Shown: in pieces, positions 1-5,646 of the stretch
How positions within the stretch are numbered: position 1 is the stretch's first letter
How the letters are laid out: the number at the start of each line of letters is the position of its first letter
DNA from: CAYSIX01 sp964431205
GTDB taxonomy: Bacteria; Planctomycetota; Phycisphaerae; Phycisphaerales; Phycisphaeraceae
Direction: 5' to 3'
Assembly (NCBI GenBank): GCA_964431205.1
Contig: CAYSIX010000130.1
Span: 1-11,556, forward strand
DNA: 11,556 nucleotides
Translations under genes and position numbers: made by a program
Notes under the pieces: generated by a model
What the model was told of the DNA's origin: nothing
Database searches by the model: none
What the model saw: the letters and a program-made list of their open reading frames with translations, nothing else

Positions 1-656
1 CCCTCACCCTCACCCAAGCCGCGGGCTGAGCCCGGCGAAGCCCCGGACGCCTCGCCCCCCGTCTCGGGCGGCCGCATCGGCAGCAACTGCGCCACCTGCG
101 GCGTCTGCTTCGAGGCCGAGTGAAACGCCATCGACGCCACGTGCACCGAGTCGTACCGGCCATCCGTGAAGGCCGTGATGTAATGGTCCGCCACCCGCTC
201 GACCTCCGCGTACTGCGGCGCGTCGCCGATGTGGCTGTGATACTGCGAGACCGTGATGCGATTGAACCGGCAGAACGCCAGGCCCTTCTTGCCCACCAGT
301 TCCACGTCGAAGGTCACATCGTCGTGCTCCCGCAAAAACGCCAGCGCCGCCCGCTGCACGTTGGCGTTGTACGCCCCGCACAGGCCGCGGTTCGAGGTGA
401 TCAGCAGCAGCAGTCGCCGGCCGGTCGGCTTCGGCGGCGGGCTCAGCAGCGGGTGGCTCACCTCGCCGTCGCCCAGCGCCTCGGCCAGCTCCGCCGCGAC
501 TTCACCGATCTTCCGCGTGTAATGCCTCGCCTCCGTCGCCCGCTTCTGCATCGCCTGGAACCGCGCGGTGGCGATCATCTGCATCGTCTTGGTGATGCGC
601 TGAATATTGGCCACCGCCTTCATGCGGGTGCGGATTTCCCGTGTTTTTCCTGCCAT
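1..656 (-). CDS. atpG: F-type ATP synthase gamma subunit, 3'-truncated by window edge
   Basis: Gamma is the central rotor shaft of the F1Fo ATP synthase and couples proton flow to ATP synthesis at the inner membrane. The N-terminus reads MAGKTREIRTRMKAV and then IQRITKTMQMIATARF, the classic gamma N-terminal helix. ITSNRGLCGAYNANV follows near residue 90, the signature of the Rossmann-like middle domain. About 218 codons are in the window; the family is usually about 290 aa, so the C-terminal helix lies beyond base 1. After QVAQLLPM the visible end turns into a Gly/Ser/Glu-rich stretch (ETGGEASGASPGSARG), which looks like a lineage-specific insert. I chose the ATG at 656 because family members begin MA-x-x-REI; in-frame ATGs at 665 and 668 are less likely. 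No Shine-Dalgarno is visible, but a -10-like TATGAT lies 7 bases upstream. The gene just upstream is divergent and is not atpA, which is unusual. Identity is secure; the precise start is moderately sure. Confidence 0.95.
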   Translation of the reverse strand, partial: MAGKTREIRTRMKAVANIQRITKTMQMIATARFQAMQKRATEARHYTRKIGEVAAELAEALGDGEVSHPLLSPPPKPTGRRLLLLITSNRGLCGAYNANVQRAALAFLREHDDVTFDVELVGKKGLAFCRFNRITVSQYHSHIGDAPQYAEVERVADHYITAFTDGRYDSVHVASMAFHSASKQTPQVAQLLPMRPPETGGEASGASPGSARGLGEGE

Positions 657-663
657 GGCGGGC

Positions 664-691
664 ATCATAGCGACCCCGCCACGCCGGGCAA
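664..691 (-). promoter_or_regulatory. Probable leaderless promoter of atpG
   Basis: On the minus strand TTGCCC (691-686), a 16-base spacer and TATGAT (669-664) resemble a sigma70-type promoter. TATGAT matches TATAAT at 5 of 6 positions. Only 7 bases separate the -10 from the ATG at 656, so transcription would start at or next to the start codon. The lack of a Shine-Dalgarno sequence agrees. Two other genes in the window have the same geometry. Confidence 0.5.
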
Positions 692-700
692 CAGCGGCGG

Positions 701-760
701 CCGAAGCCCCACGCATCGCCGCCCAAAGCTTACGGACTCCGATCCGTGGGCTTCTTGGGC
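701..760. repeat. Intergenic hairpin repeat, long-loop copy
   Basis: This stretch begins CCGAAGCCCCACGCAT and ends GATCCGTGGGCTT. The same two blocks occur at 2012-2042 around a much shorter loop, so the two sites look like copies of one element. This copy carries about 20 extra loop bases. A second stem can form within it on the plus strand: AAGCTTACGGA (726-736) pairs with TCCGTGGGCTT (743-753) around a 6-base loop. That stem has 11 pairs, two of them G-U as RNA. It lies between the divergent genes atpG and 860-1219, so a simple terminator role is not obvious. Confidence 0.55.
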
Positions 761-859
761 CTGCATACCGGGGTTTCTTCTACATACCACGGTCCCCCTG
801 TCCGGCTCGGTCCCATTACACTCACGCCCTCCGACCCATGCCGCTCCGGGAGCCCCGCC

Positions 860-1219
860 ATGGCCTGGTTCAGCCGCCTCGACTTCAGCCTCGGGCCCGA
901 TGAGGACGACCCCGGCGGGTGCTGGCCGATCACCTTCGGCGGCGTCCTCGCCCCCCTGCTGCTCGCCGCCGCCGGACTCTACTGCCTGGTCACCCAGCGC
1001 GGCGTCCTGCCCGGACGCGGCCACTGGTTGACCCTCACCGGCCCCGACGCCGTCGCCCTCGGCGTCGCCTGCCTCGGCGCCGCCCTCACCTGCCACAGCC
1101 ACTACCTCTGGGGCAATGTCCGTCCGTCCGGAGCGTGTCACTACTTCGGCCAGATCCTCGGCCTGCTCGCCTTCATCGCCGGCATCGGTTATCTGTTCCT
1201 CAGCATCCTCTTGCCGTGA
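860..1219 (+). CDS. Small three-helix membrane protein, function unknown
   Basis: I do not recognise the family. The 119-aa product starts MAWFSRLDFSLGPDEDDPGG, a short acidic cytosolic-looking stretch. Three hydrophobic segments follow at about residues 26-45, 63-79 and 96-117, and the protein ends directly after the third (FLSILLP). Cysteines and histidines sit in the loop between helices 2 and 3 (TCHSHYLWG ... GACHYFG), but no known metal motif is clear. The ATG at 860 is preferred over a GTG at 746 in the same frame because GGGAG ends 7 bases before it and the upstream codons run through an intergenic hairpin repeat. A -10-like TACACT lies at 817-822. The gene stands alone, divergent from atpG and convergent with the 1283-1891 gene. 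Codon use and hydrophobicity support a real gene. Confidence 0.7.
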   Translation: MAWFSRLDFSLGPDEDDPGGCWPITFGGVLAPLLLAAAGLYCLVTQRGVLPGRGHWLTLTGPDAVALGVACLGAALTCHSHYLWGNVRPSGACHYFGQILGLLAFIAGIGYLFLSILLP

Positions 1220-1282
1220 GTATGTCCATGCACGCGACGCACGAGCAATGCCAAGACATTGCCGATGATTCACAGGGCTGTG

Positions 1283-1891
1283 TTACTTTGTCGGGATATG
1301 GCAGAGCTGATCGTCGTCGCGCGGCTCACGGTATCGAACCCGAAGCCGCCAACCTCTCGGGAAACACTTCCAGTAGAAGACCGGGCATGGCCGCACACGG
1401 TCGATCTGTTCTGGCTCCAACTGTATCAGCCGCTGCTCGGCCTTGATGGATCTCCAACGATGGACGACCGCGGCTCGGCTCTTCGACAAAAGCCTGGCAC
1501 GGAAGTGGGTCAGCTCATCGTCCAGTAGCTCGTGTCTTTCGAGAACATAGGTTTCGGTGTCGCACTGCGGCGCATACGCCCAAAGCTCGCCCCCGAAACT
1601 TGTCAGACTGTACGAAAGTTCGTCCTTGCAACGGCCTACCCGTCCGCGCACCAGCTCTCGCTCAACCACTTCTTGGTCACACCGGCCTAAGTTCTGCGCG
1701 TGCTGAAACTCGATCACGCCCTGCCGGGCAAAGTCCATCAGGCAGTCGCGCAGCTCAGCCTCACTCATGCCGTGAGTTGGCTTATTCAGAGCGAGCTCGT
1801 GTTCGGCTGAAGTCAACAGGCCCACCGAAATCCCGCCGTCGCTGACATAGTCGAGGACTTGTCTCTCACCGGTGCTGAGTTGTAAGAGCAT
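1283..1891 (-). CDS. Hypothetical protein with winged-helix-like N-terminus
   Basis: I do not recognise this 202-aa protein. Residues 1-63 (MLLQLSTGERQVLDYVSDGG ... LRDCLMDFARQGVIEF) have the helix-turn-helix and wing layout of winged-helix domains. This is inferred from pattern only. Around residues 94-104 is YSLTSFGGELW, and a YWKCFPRGWRLR segment is near 173-184. No signal peptide or membrane helix is visible. Base composition is lower in GC than its neighbours: 35 of 60 bases in row 1801-1860 against 46 of 60 in row 8101-8160 of kdsD. That may indicate later acquisition. The ATG at 1891 is chosen over a GTG at 1912 because the longer start would lie in a perfect inverted repeat (1904-1919), although the ribosome site (AAGA) is weak. 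A regulator or a solitary accessory protein are both possible. Confidence 0.6.
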   Translation of the reverse strand: MLLQLSTGERQVLDYVSDGGISVGLLTSAEHELALNKPTHGMSEAELRDCLMDFARQGVIEFQHAQNLGRCDQEVVERELVRGRVGRCKDELSYSLTSFGGELWAYAPQCDTETYVLERHELLDDELTHFRARLLSKSRAAVVHRWRSIKAEQRLIQLEPEQIDRVRPCPVFYWKCFPRGWRLRVRYREPRDDDQLCHIPTK

Positions 1892-1903
1892 TCTTGCGTG
1901 TGC

Positions 1904-1919
1904 CGGCGCCACGGCGCCG
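1904..1919. repeat. 7-bp inverted repeat before the 1283-1891 gene
   Basis: CGGCGCC (1904-1910) and GGCGCCG (1913-1919) are perfect complements separated by two bases. The dyad ends 12 bases before the chosen ATG at 1891. It could be an operator or a short leader hairpin; only the symmetry is seen. Confidence 0.35.
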
Positions 1920-2014
1920 ATCTGGCAGAAGGGATCAGGAATCGCTCAATCGCTGACAGTGCATGTTACCCGATTTCAATCAAGGCTGGGCGCCTGAATC
2001 GAACGGATAGGCCG

Positions 2015-2042
2015 AAGCCCACGCATTGCGATCCGTGGGCTT
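2015..2042 (-). terminator. Hairpin, probable terminator of the LEPR/dockerin gene
   Basis: AAGCCCACG (2015-2023) and CGTGGGCTT (2034-2042) form a perfect 9-bp stem around a 10-base loop. On the minus strand the hairpin lies about 60 bases after the stop codon of the 2105-3778 gene and before the next minus-strand gene, a natural position for a terminator. There is no strong T-run after the stem, so factor-independent termination is uncertain. Related sequence occurs at 701-760. Confidence 0.5.
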
Positions 2043-2069
2043 GTTTGGACCGCGATCCGTGGGCTTGTT
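2028..2069. repeat. 18-bp direct repeat of the hairpin arm
   Basis: GCGATCCGTGGGCTTGTT occurs at 2028-2045 and again at 2052-2069, an exact 18-base match 24 bases apart. The second copy can pair with the same left arm at 2015-2023, giving two alternative hairpins. It looks like a partial duplication of the hairpin element. Confidence 0.75.
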
Positions 2070-2104
2070 CAGCGTGCGGCGTGTACAACGGTCGTCGCGG
2101 AGGG

Positions 2105-3778
2105 TCAGAGCGTGATGAGGCCGGCGGTGCTTACGTCTTCGTCGGCGGCGTCGCTCAGGGGCAGGGCGCCGCTGCGCTGCTGGTGGAACTGCTGCCAGGC
2201 GAGCATGGCGAGGTAGCGGGCGTCGGCGTTGGCCGAGCCGGTGTCGTCGTGATTGGCGGCGACGCGCTGGGGCTCGGAGGCGGAGGCGGGCGCGACGGTG
2301 TTGCCGGAATCGGTGGCGGCGGCGCTGGTGCCGGTGCCGAAGTTGGTCTGCCAGAGGCCGAGGTCGAACGCGTCGACGTCGCCATCGCCGTCCGCGTCGC
2401 CGTTGGTGACCGAAGCGCCCTCGGCGGTGCCGAAGCCGACCTGCCAGAGGCCGAGGTCGAAGGCGTCGACGTCGCCGTCGAGGTCGAAGTCGCCGGGCGG
2501 GACGCGGAGGATCAGGTCGTAGGTGGCGGCGGCGGCGCCGTCGCGATCGCCGGCGGCCAGGGTGTAGGTGCCTGTCTCGGGCGCGGTGAGGTTGATGACG
2601 GCGGAAGCCGAGGCCCACTCGCTGATCAGCAGGTCGCCGCTGGGGCTGTAGAGGTTGATCTGCGGGTTGAAGTTGATGCCGGCGGTCTCGCTCAGGATCG
2701 CACGGATGGCGAAGCCGGCCTCGGCGTGGAAGGTGAAGGCGTCGAGTCCGCCCTGGGGCAGCGCGCGATCGCGGTGCTCGCCGCTGACGATCGCGCCGCC
2801 GCGCGGGCCGGCGACGGTCTCGCCGGCGCCGACGACCAGGCCCAGGTTGTACGTGCCGGCGCTGGTGCCGTCGCGCTNNNNNNNNNNNNNNNNNNNNNNN
2901 NNNNNNNNNNNNNNNNNNNNNNNNNNNNNNNNNNNNNNNNNNNNNNNNNNNNNNNNNNNNNNNNNNNNNNNNNNNNNGCCGCGCTCGCCGTCCACGGTCG
3001 GCCCGGCGCCGACGACCAGGCCCAGGTTGTACGTGCCGGCGCTGGTGCCGTCGCGCTCGCTGGCGGCGAGGTAGTACGTGCCCGTGGCGGGCGCGGTCGC
3101 TTCGATCGCCACGCCGTTGCTGCCCCAGTTGGCGAGGATCAGCGCCCCGTCCGGGCCGTAGAGGTTCAACTGCGGCTCGAAGTTCACGCCGGAGACCTCG
3201 CCCATCGTCGCGCGGATGCCCGCGCCGGCGTCGGCGGCAAAGGTGTACACGTCGACCGCGCCCCCGGGCAGGTCGCCGCCGCGCTGCTCGCCGCTGACGA
3301 TCGCGCCGCCGCGCTCGCCGTCCACGGTCGGCCCGGCGCCGACGACCAGGCCCAGGTTGTACTCGCCGGCCACGGTGCCGTCGCGCTCGCCCGCCTCGAT
3401 CACGTACGTGCCCGTCTGATCGGCGACCAGCTCGACCGCCACGCCGTTCGACCCCCACTCTTCGACCACCAGCTCACCATCGGGCCCGAACAGGCGGATC
3501 TGCGGCTCAAAGTTCAGCCCCGAGACCTCGCCCATCGTGATGCGGATCCCGACGCCCGTCTCGGCCGTGAACGAGAACTCATCGACCTCCCCCACGCCCA
3601 CGTCGTCGCTGATCTGCTGGCCGCTCTGGATCGCCGTCCCCTGCGCCGCGATCACCTCCGCGGAAGTGGCGCTGACCGGCTCGAGCAGCCCGTCCTCACC
3701 GCCATACAACGACGCGCTGAGCAGCAGCCGCGGCTCCAACGCCTCGAGCCCGACCACCGCACACTCCGATGAACGCAT
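2105..3778 (-). CDS. Secreted LEPR-motif protein with tandem beta-sandwich-like repeats and dockerin domain
   Basis: The product is 557 aa as drawn, including a run of 34 unknown residues caused by N. The N-terminus carries LEALEPRLLLSA (residues 11-22), a motif typical of large exported planctomycete proteins. Tandem repeats of about 110 aa follow (about 48-157, 158-267, one broken by the gap, then about 327-427). Each has a core like NFEPQ-x-x-LYGPDG, then WGSNGVA, then GTYYLAA and NLGLVVGAG. They resemble pre-peptidase C-terminal (PPC) type beta-sandwiches; this is inference. Residues 430-441 and 461-472 are two DxDxDGDVDxxD calcium loops, each followed by LGLWQ, as in a type I dockerin pair. 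A 75-residue tail of unknown role ends the protein. The ATG at 3778 has AGGAG (3788-3784) 5 bases upstream and a promoter beyond it. The likely role is cell-surface or extracellular adhesion or assembly; no catalytic motif is seen. Confidence 0.88.
   Translation of the reverse strand: MRSSECAVVGLEALEPRLLLSASLYGGEDGLLEPVSATSAEVIAAQGTAIQSGQQISDDVGVGEVDEFSFTAETGVGIRITMGEVSGLNFEPQIRLFGPDGELVVEEWGSNGVAVELVADQTGTYVIEAGERDGTVAGEYNLGLVVGAGPTVDGERGGAIVSGEQRGGDLPGGAVDVYTFAADAGAGIRATMGEVSGVNFEPQLNLYGPDGALILANWGSNGVAIEATAPATGTYYLAASERDGTSAGTYNLGLVVGAGPTVDGERGXXXXXXXXXXXXXXXXXXXXXXXXXXXXXXXXXXRDGTSAGTYNLGLVVGAGETVAGPRGGAIVSGEHRDRALPQGGLDAFTFHAEAGFAIRAILSETAGINFNPQINLYSPSGDLLISEWASASAVINLTAPETGTYTLAAGDRDGAAAATYDLILRVPPGDFDLDGDVDAFDLGLWQVGFGTAEGASVTNGDADGDGDVDAFDLGLWQTNFGTGTSAAATDSGNTVAPASASEPQRVAANHDDTGSANADARYLAMLAWQQFHQQRSGALPLSDAADEDVSTAGLITL
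2798..3637 (-). repeat. 330-bp tandem coding repeats in the LEPR/dockerin gene
   Basis: Bases 2978-3000 recur exactly at 3308-3330, setting a unit of 330 bp (110 codons). Bases 2823-2877, left of the N run, are identical to 3003-3057 to its right. Repeats this similar in DNA suggest recent duplication or gene conversion, and they explain why assembly failed here. Confidence 0.85.
2878..2977. other. Assembly gap, 100 N
   Basis: Exactly 100 N, a usual placeholder for an unknown length. The 330-bp periodicity predicts 250 missing bases (or 250 plus multiples of 330), because the left edge corresponds to 3057 and the right edge to 3308 in the intact unit. Both 100 and 250 keep the reading frame. 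Confidence 0.95.
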
Positions 3779-3783
3779 GGCTT

Positions 3784-3788
3784 CTCCT
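3784..3788 (-). promoter_or_regulatory. Strong ribosome binding site of the LEPR/dockerin gene
   Basis: AGGAG on the minus strand lies 5 bases before the ATG at 3778, inside the purine run GGAGAGGAGAAG. It fixes this start over the longer TTG-started reading frame that opens at 3853. Confidence 0.75.
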
Positions 3789-3824
3789 CTCCCTTGGCGA
3801 ACGCCGAACATCCGAGAAGAACCA

Positions 3825-3853
3825 TACTTACCCAACCCCTGCTGATCTGTCAA
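3825..3853 (-). promoter_or_regulatory. Promoter of the LEPR/dockerin gene
   Basis: On the minus strand a perfect TTGACA (3853-3848) is followed after 17 bases by TAAGTA (3830-3825), a weak -10. Transcription would start near 3818, leaving a leader of about 40 bases with the ribosome site at its end. The -35 and spacing are good; the -10 is poor. Confidence 0.45.
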
Positions 3854-4094
3854 TCGATTTCCGTAAAAACATCACGCCCCCTGACCCCGCCCTCGGCCGC
3901 GCCAGGGTCGATTTCAGCCGTCGCCACGGGCAACGAGGTTTCATCGTGAGCCTCGGCGCGCGCACGAACCCGCCGACGCGCCCTTCTATGGAGGCCTGCA
4001 CGATGCGCCGTGGAACCATGGACCCATGCCGACCGGACCGGGCCCGACGCGACCCAGCTCGCGCCTCGGCGGGCAGCAGGCGGGCGATGCTGGC

Positions 4095-4140
4095 GAACTG
4101 GTCGGGTTTGAACGAGCACGCCTCGAAACCCGACCAGTTC
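4095..4140. repeat. Long perfect inverted repeat (15-bp stem)
   Basis: GAACTGGTCGGGTTT (4095-4109) is perfectly complementary to AAACCCGACCAGTTC (4126-4140). Inside, CGAG (4113-4116) and CTCG (4122-4125) extend the hairpin by 4 pairs after a 3-base bulge, leaving a 5-base loop. No T-run follows on either strand. It could be a factor-dependent terminator or RNA stabiliser after the membrane protein gene (minus strand), a binding site, or a degenerate mobile-element remnant. Confidence 0.8.
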
Positions 4141-4164
4141 CGTGACCAGTTACGTGACCAGATG
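4131..4164. repeat. Short tandem repeats overlapping the inverted repeat
   Basis: CGTGACCAGTTA (4141-4152) and CGTGACCAGATG (4153-4164) are tandem 12-mers. The right arm of the inverted repeat (CGACCAGTTC, 4131-4140) supplies a third, diverged copy. On the minus strand this gives three AACTGGTC-like boxes in a row plus the far arm. Confidence 0.7.
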
Positions 4165-4222
4165 AGGCGGAATGGAACGAGTCAGGTGGGGCGGAGTGGG
4201 GAGGCGGGAGCCTGGTCGGGCG

Positions 4223-4276
4223 CCTCCTCCCCTACTGACTCCTTCCCTCCCGACTCCTACCCTCCTTCCCTCCTTC
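4223..4276. repeat. Pyrimidine-rich low-complexity tract
   Basis: Nearly all bases are C or T on the plus strand, so the minus strand is a purine tract with several GGG runs. GACTCCT recurs 15 bases apart (4237 and 4252) and CCCTCCTT twice near the end. It directly follows the stop codon of the membrane protein gene on the minus strand and may pause transcription or form unusual DNA structure; that is inference. Confidence 0.65.
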
Positions 4277-4281
4277 ATGCC

Positions 4282-5457
4282 TCACAACACCGCGTGGTGG
4301 TCCGGCAGTGGCTCGGCCAGGCGCAGGCCGAAGCGCTCCAGGACGCCGAGGATGCAGTTGAGCATGACCCAGCACTCGCAGGCGAACGGCAGAAACCCGA
4401 GGAACCCGAGCAGGGGCATCTCGAAGTAGGCCCACTGCTCGGCCGGGCCGAGGAACGGCAGGTGGTAGGTCCACTTGGCGATGGCCCAGTAGTTCCAGAA
4501 CTCCCAGAGCAGGCCGCAGGTCGCCCCGCCGGCGAAGAGGGCGAGGGTGCGGCCCCATCGACCGGCCTGCCAGTCACGGATCAGACTGGGCGCGCCGAGC
4601 TGGGCGTTGAGCGGGTCGAGCAGGAAGATCAGCCCGACCCAGAGCGTCAGGTTGCTCAGCGGGTCGGAGGCCAGCAACGTCCAGAGCGTCATGCCCACGC
4701 CGGTGGCGAAGAGGGTGAAGACCAGCGACTGCTGGCGGACCAGCGACGCGACCGGCGGGCCGACGAGCAGCAGCGCCGCGGCGAGGAGGCTGCGCGACGT
4801 GCCCAGCGCCCCGTCCTGCCGGCTCAGCAGCACGAGCAGCGACGCGACGATGACGGCCGCGGCGCCCAGGGGCACGGCCCACGCCAGTCGCCGCCTTGCC
4901 ACGCGATCGGTCACGATCAGCCCGCGCGTGCCCAGCGTCTGGTAGAGCTGGGCGGCCAGGAACATGCCGGGGCTGATGGCGGCGAAGGCGATGAAGTAGC
5001 CGACGACGCGCTGGGTGAACGGCTCGGGCAGGCCGTGGTACCGCCACGCGTCCATGAGGTGGAAGTTGATCCAGTCGAAGAGGCACCAGACGGGGATGCT
5101 GGTCAGCCAGGCGACCAGGAAGCGGTTGGGCCGGGCGCGGATGGAGCTGATCGCCGGGTGGTTGCGTCGTCGCGCAAGCCACGTGAGCACGCCGTCGGCG
5201 ACCAGCAGATAACCGACCCAGCACAGCGGGGTGACGTTGATGGCGACACGCCGGGCGACGCGATCGAGCGGCGTGGCGGGATCGGTCAGGTCGGCGGGCG
5301 GCAGGTCGTGGGGGATGACCGCGCCGCCGCGGCTGGCCACGTCGACGAACAGCAGCGCCTCAGACGCGGCGATCAGCAGCAGGCCCAGCGGCAGTGTAAG
5401 CGGCATCGCGCGTCGCGATGGACGGGTTTCGGCGAAGGTGACGGCCTGGTCGGGCAT
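4282..5457 (-). CDS. Polytopic membrane protein with internal duplication, function unknown
   Basis: The 391-aa product is a multi-helix inner-membrane protein. Hydrophobic segments lie at about residues 20-40, 76-95, 112-130, 151-172, 191-211, 223-241, 244-263, 271-286, 303-318 and 345-372. Two parts look homologous, about 191 residues apart. WVGYLLVADG (80-89) and WVGLIFLLDP (273-282) match, and FDWINFHLMDAWRYHGLP (127-144) matches WEFWNYWAIAKWTYHLPF (318-335), with N131/N322, W138/W329 and Y140/Y331 aligned. The conserved acidic and aromatic residues at a membrane face could form a lipid- or isoprenoid-handling site, but I cannot name a function. The ATG at 5457 is chosen over a GTG at 5562 because the extra codons run through intergenic palindromes. 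Its ribosome site is weak. The gene lies 189 bases downstream of scpA on the same strand, probably transcribed separately. Confidence 0.82.
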   Translation of the reverse strand: MPDQAVTFAETRPSRRAMPLTLPLGLLLIAASEALLFVDVASRGGAVIPHDLPPADLTDPATPLDRVARRVAINVTPLCWVGYLLVADGVLTWLARRRNHPAISSIRARPNRFLVAWLTSIPVWCLFDWINFHLMDAWRYHGLPEPFTQRVVGYFIAFAAISPGMFLAAQLYQTLGTRGLIVTDRVARRRLAWAVPLGAAAVIVASLLVLLSRQDGALGTSRSLLAAALLLVGPPVASLVRQQSLVFTLFATGVGMTLWTLLASDPLSNLTLWVGLIFLLDPLNAQLGAPSLIRDWQAGRWGRTLALFAGGATCGLLWEFWNYWAIAKWTYHLPFLGPAEQWAYFEMPLLGFLGFLPFACECWVMLNCILGVLERFGLRLAEPLPDHHAVL

Positions 5458-5509
5458 GAGCTCGTAAGCCACACGGGCGTCGCCGCTGCCCGGCACGGTG
5501 GCGGGCACG

Positions 5510-5620
5510 CACGGTCGCGAACGCCCGGGCGGGGTCGGCACGGTCGCAAGCGACCGTGGCACCCGGCGTCGAGTGTAGCGGCCGATCGAGGATCGGCGCG
5601 TCGTGGCGCGCCACGGTCGC
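5510..5620. repeat. Cluster of CACGGTCGC repeats and palindromes
   Basis: CACGGTCGC occurs at 5510-5518, 5539-5547 and 5612-5620. The middle copy is followed after AA by its perfect complement (5550-5558), making a 9-bp hairpin. The cluster also holds GCCGATC-GAG-GATCGGC (5581-5597) and the 14-base palindrome CGTGGCGCGCCACG (5602-5615). It fills the gap between scpA and the membrane protein gene, so one or more hairpins may end the scpA transcript. A -10-like TACACT is at 5577-5572 on the minus strand, without a good -35. Confidence 0.7.
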
Positions 5621-5646
5621 GAACGACGGGGGCGCCCGCGCCGACG

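Larger units (their letters stand above)
3854..4281. other. Gene-poor intergenic region
   Basis: Between the promoter at 3825-3853 and the stop codon of the membrane protein gene I find no reading frame with a ribosome site and protein-like composition. Contents: an inverted repeat at 4095-4140, 12-bp tandem repeats at 4131-4164 and a pyrimidine-rich tract at 4223-4276. The rest (3854-4094) is unremarkable high-GC sequence. Confidence 0.6.

Noticed and set aside
746..859. GTG start for the small membrane protein
   Set aside because: The codon lies inside an intergenic hairpin, and the extra residues are not protein-like. The ATG at 860 has a ribosome site.
1898..3772. A 624-codon plus-strand frame with Gly/Ala/Val repeats
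   Set aside because: It is the antisense of the LEPR/dockerin gene; its repeats only mirror the real coding repeats.
3779..3853. TTG start adding 25 residues to the LEPR protein
   Set aside because: The TTG is within the -35 box and would put the strong ribosome site inside the gene.
3828..4119. Small minus-strand reading frames in the intergenic region
   Set aside because: They have no ribosome sites, a basic low-complexity product, and overlap the promoter of the LEPR gene or the inverted repeat.
4131..4164. Short tandem repeats as a CRISPR array
   Set aside because: Units are only 12 bases with no spacers, and no cas genes are present.
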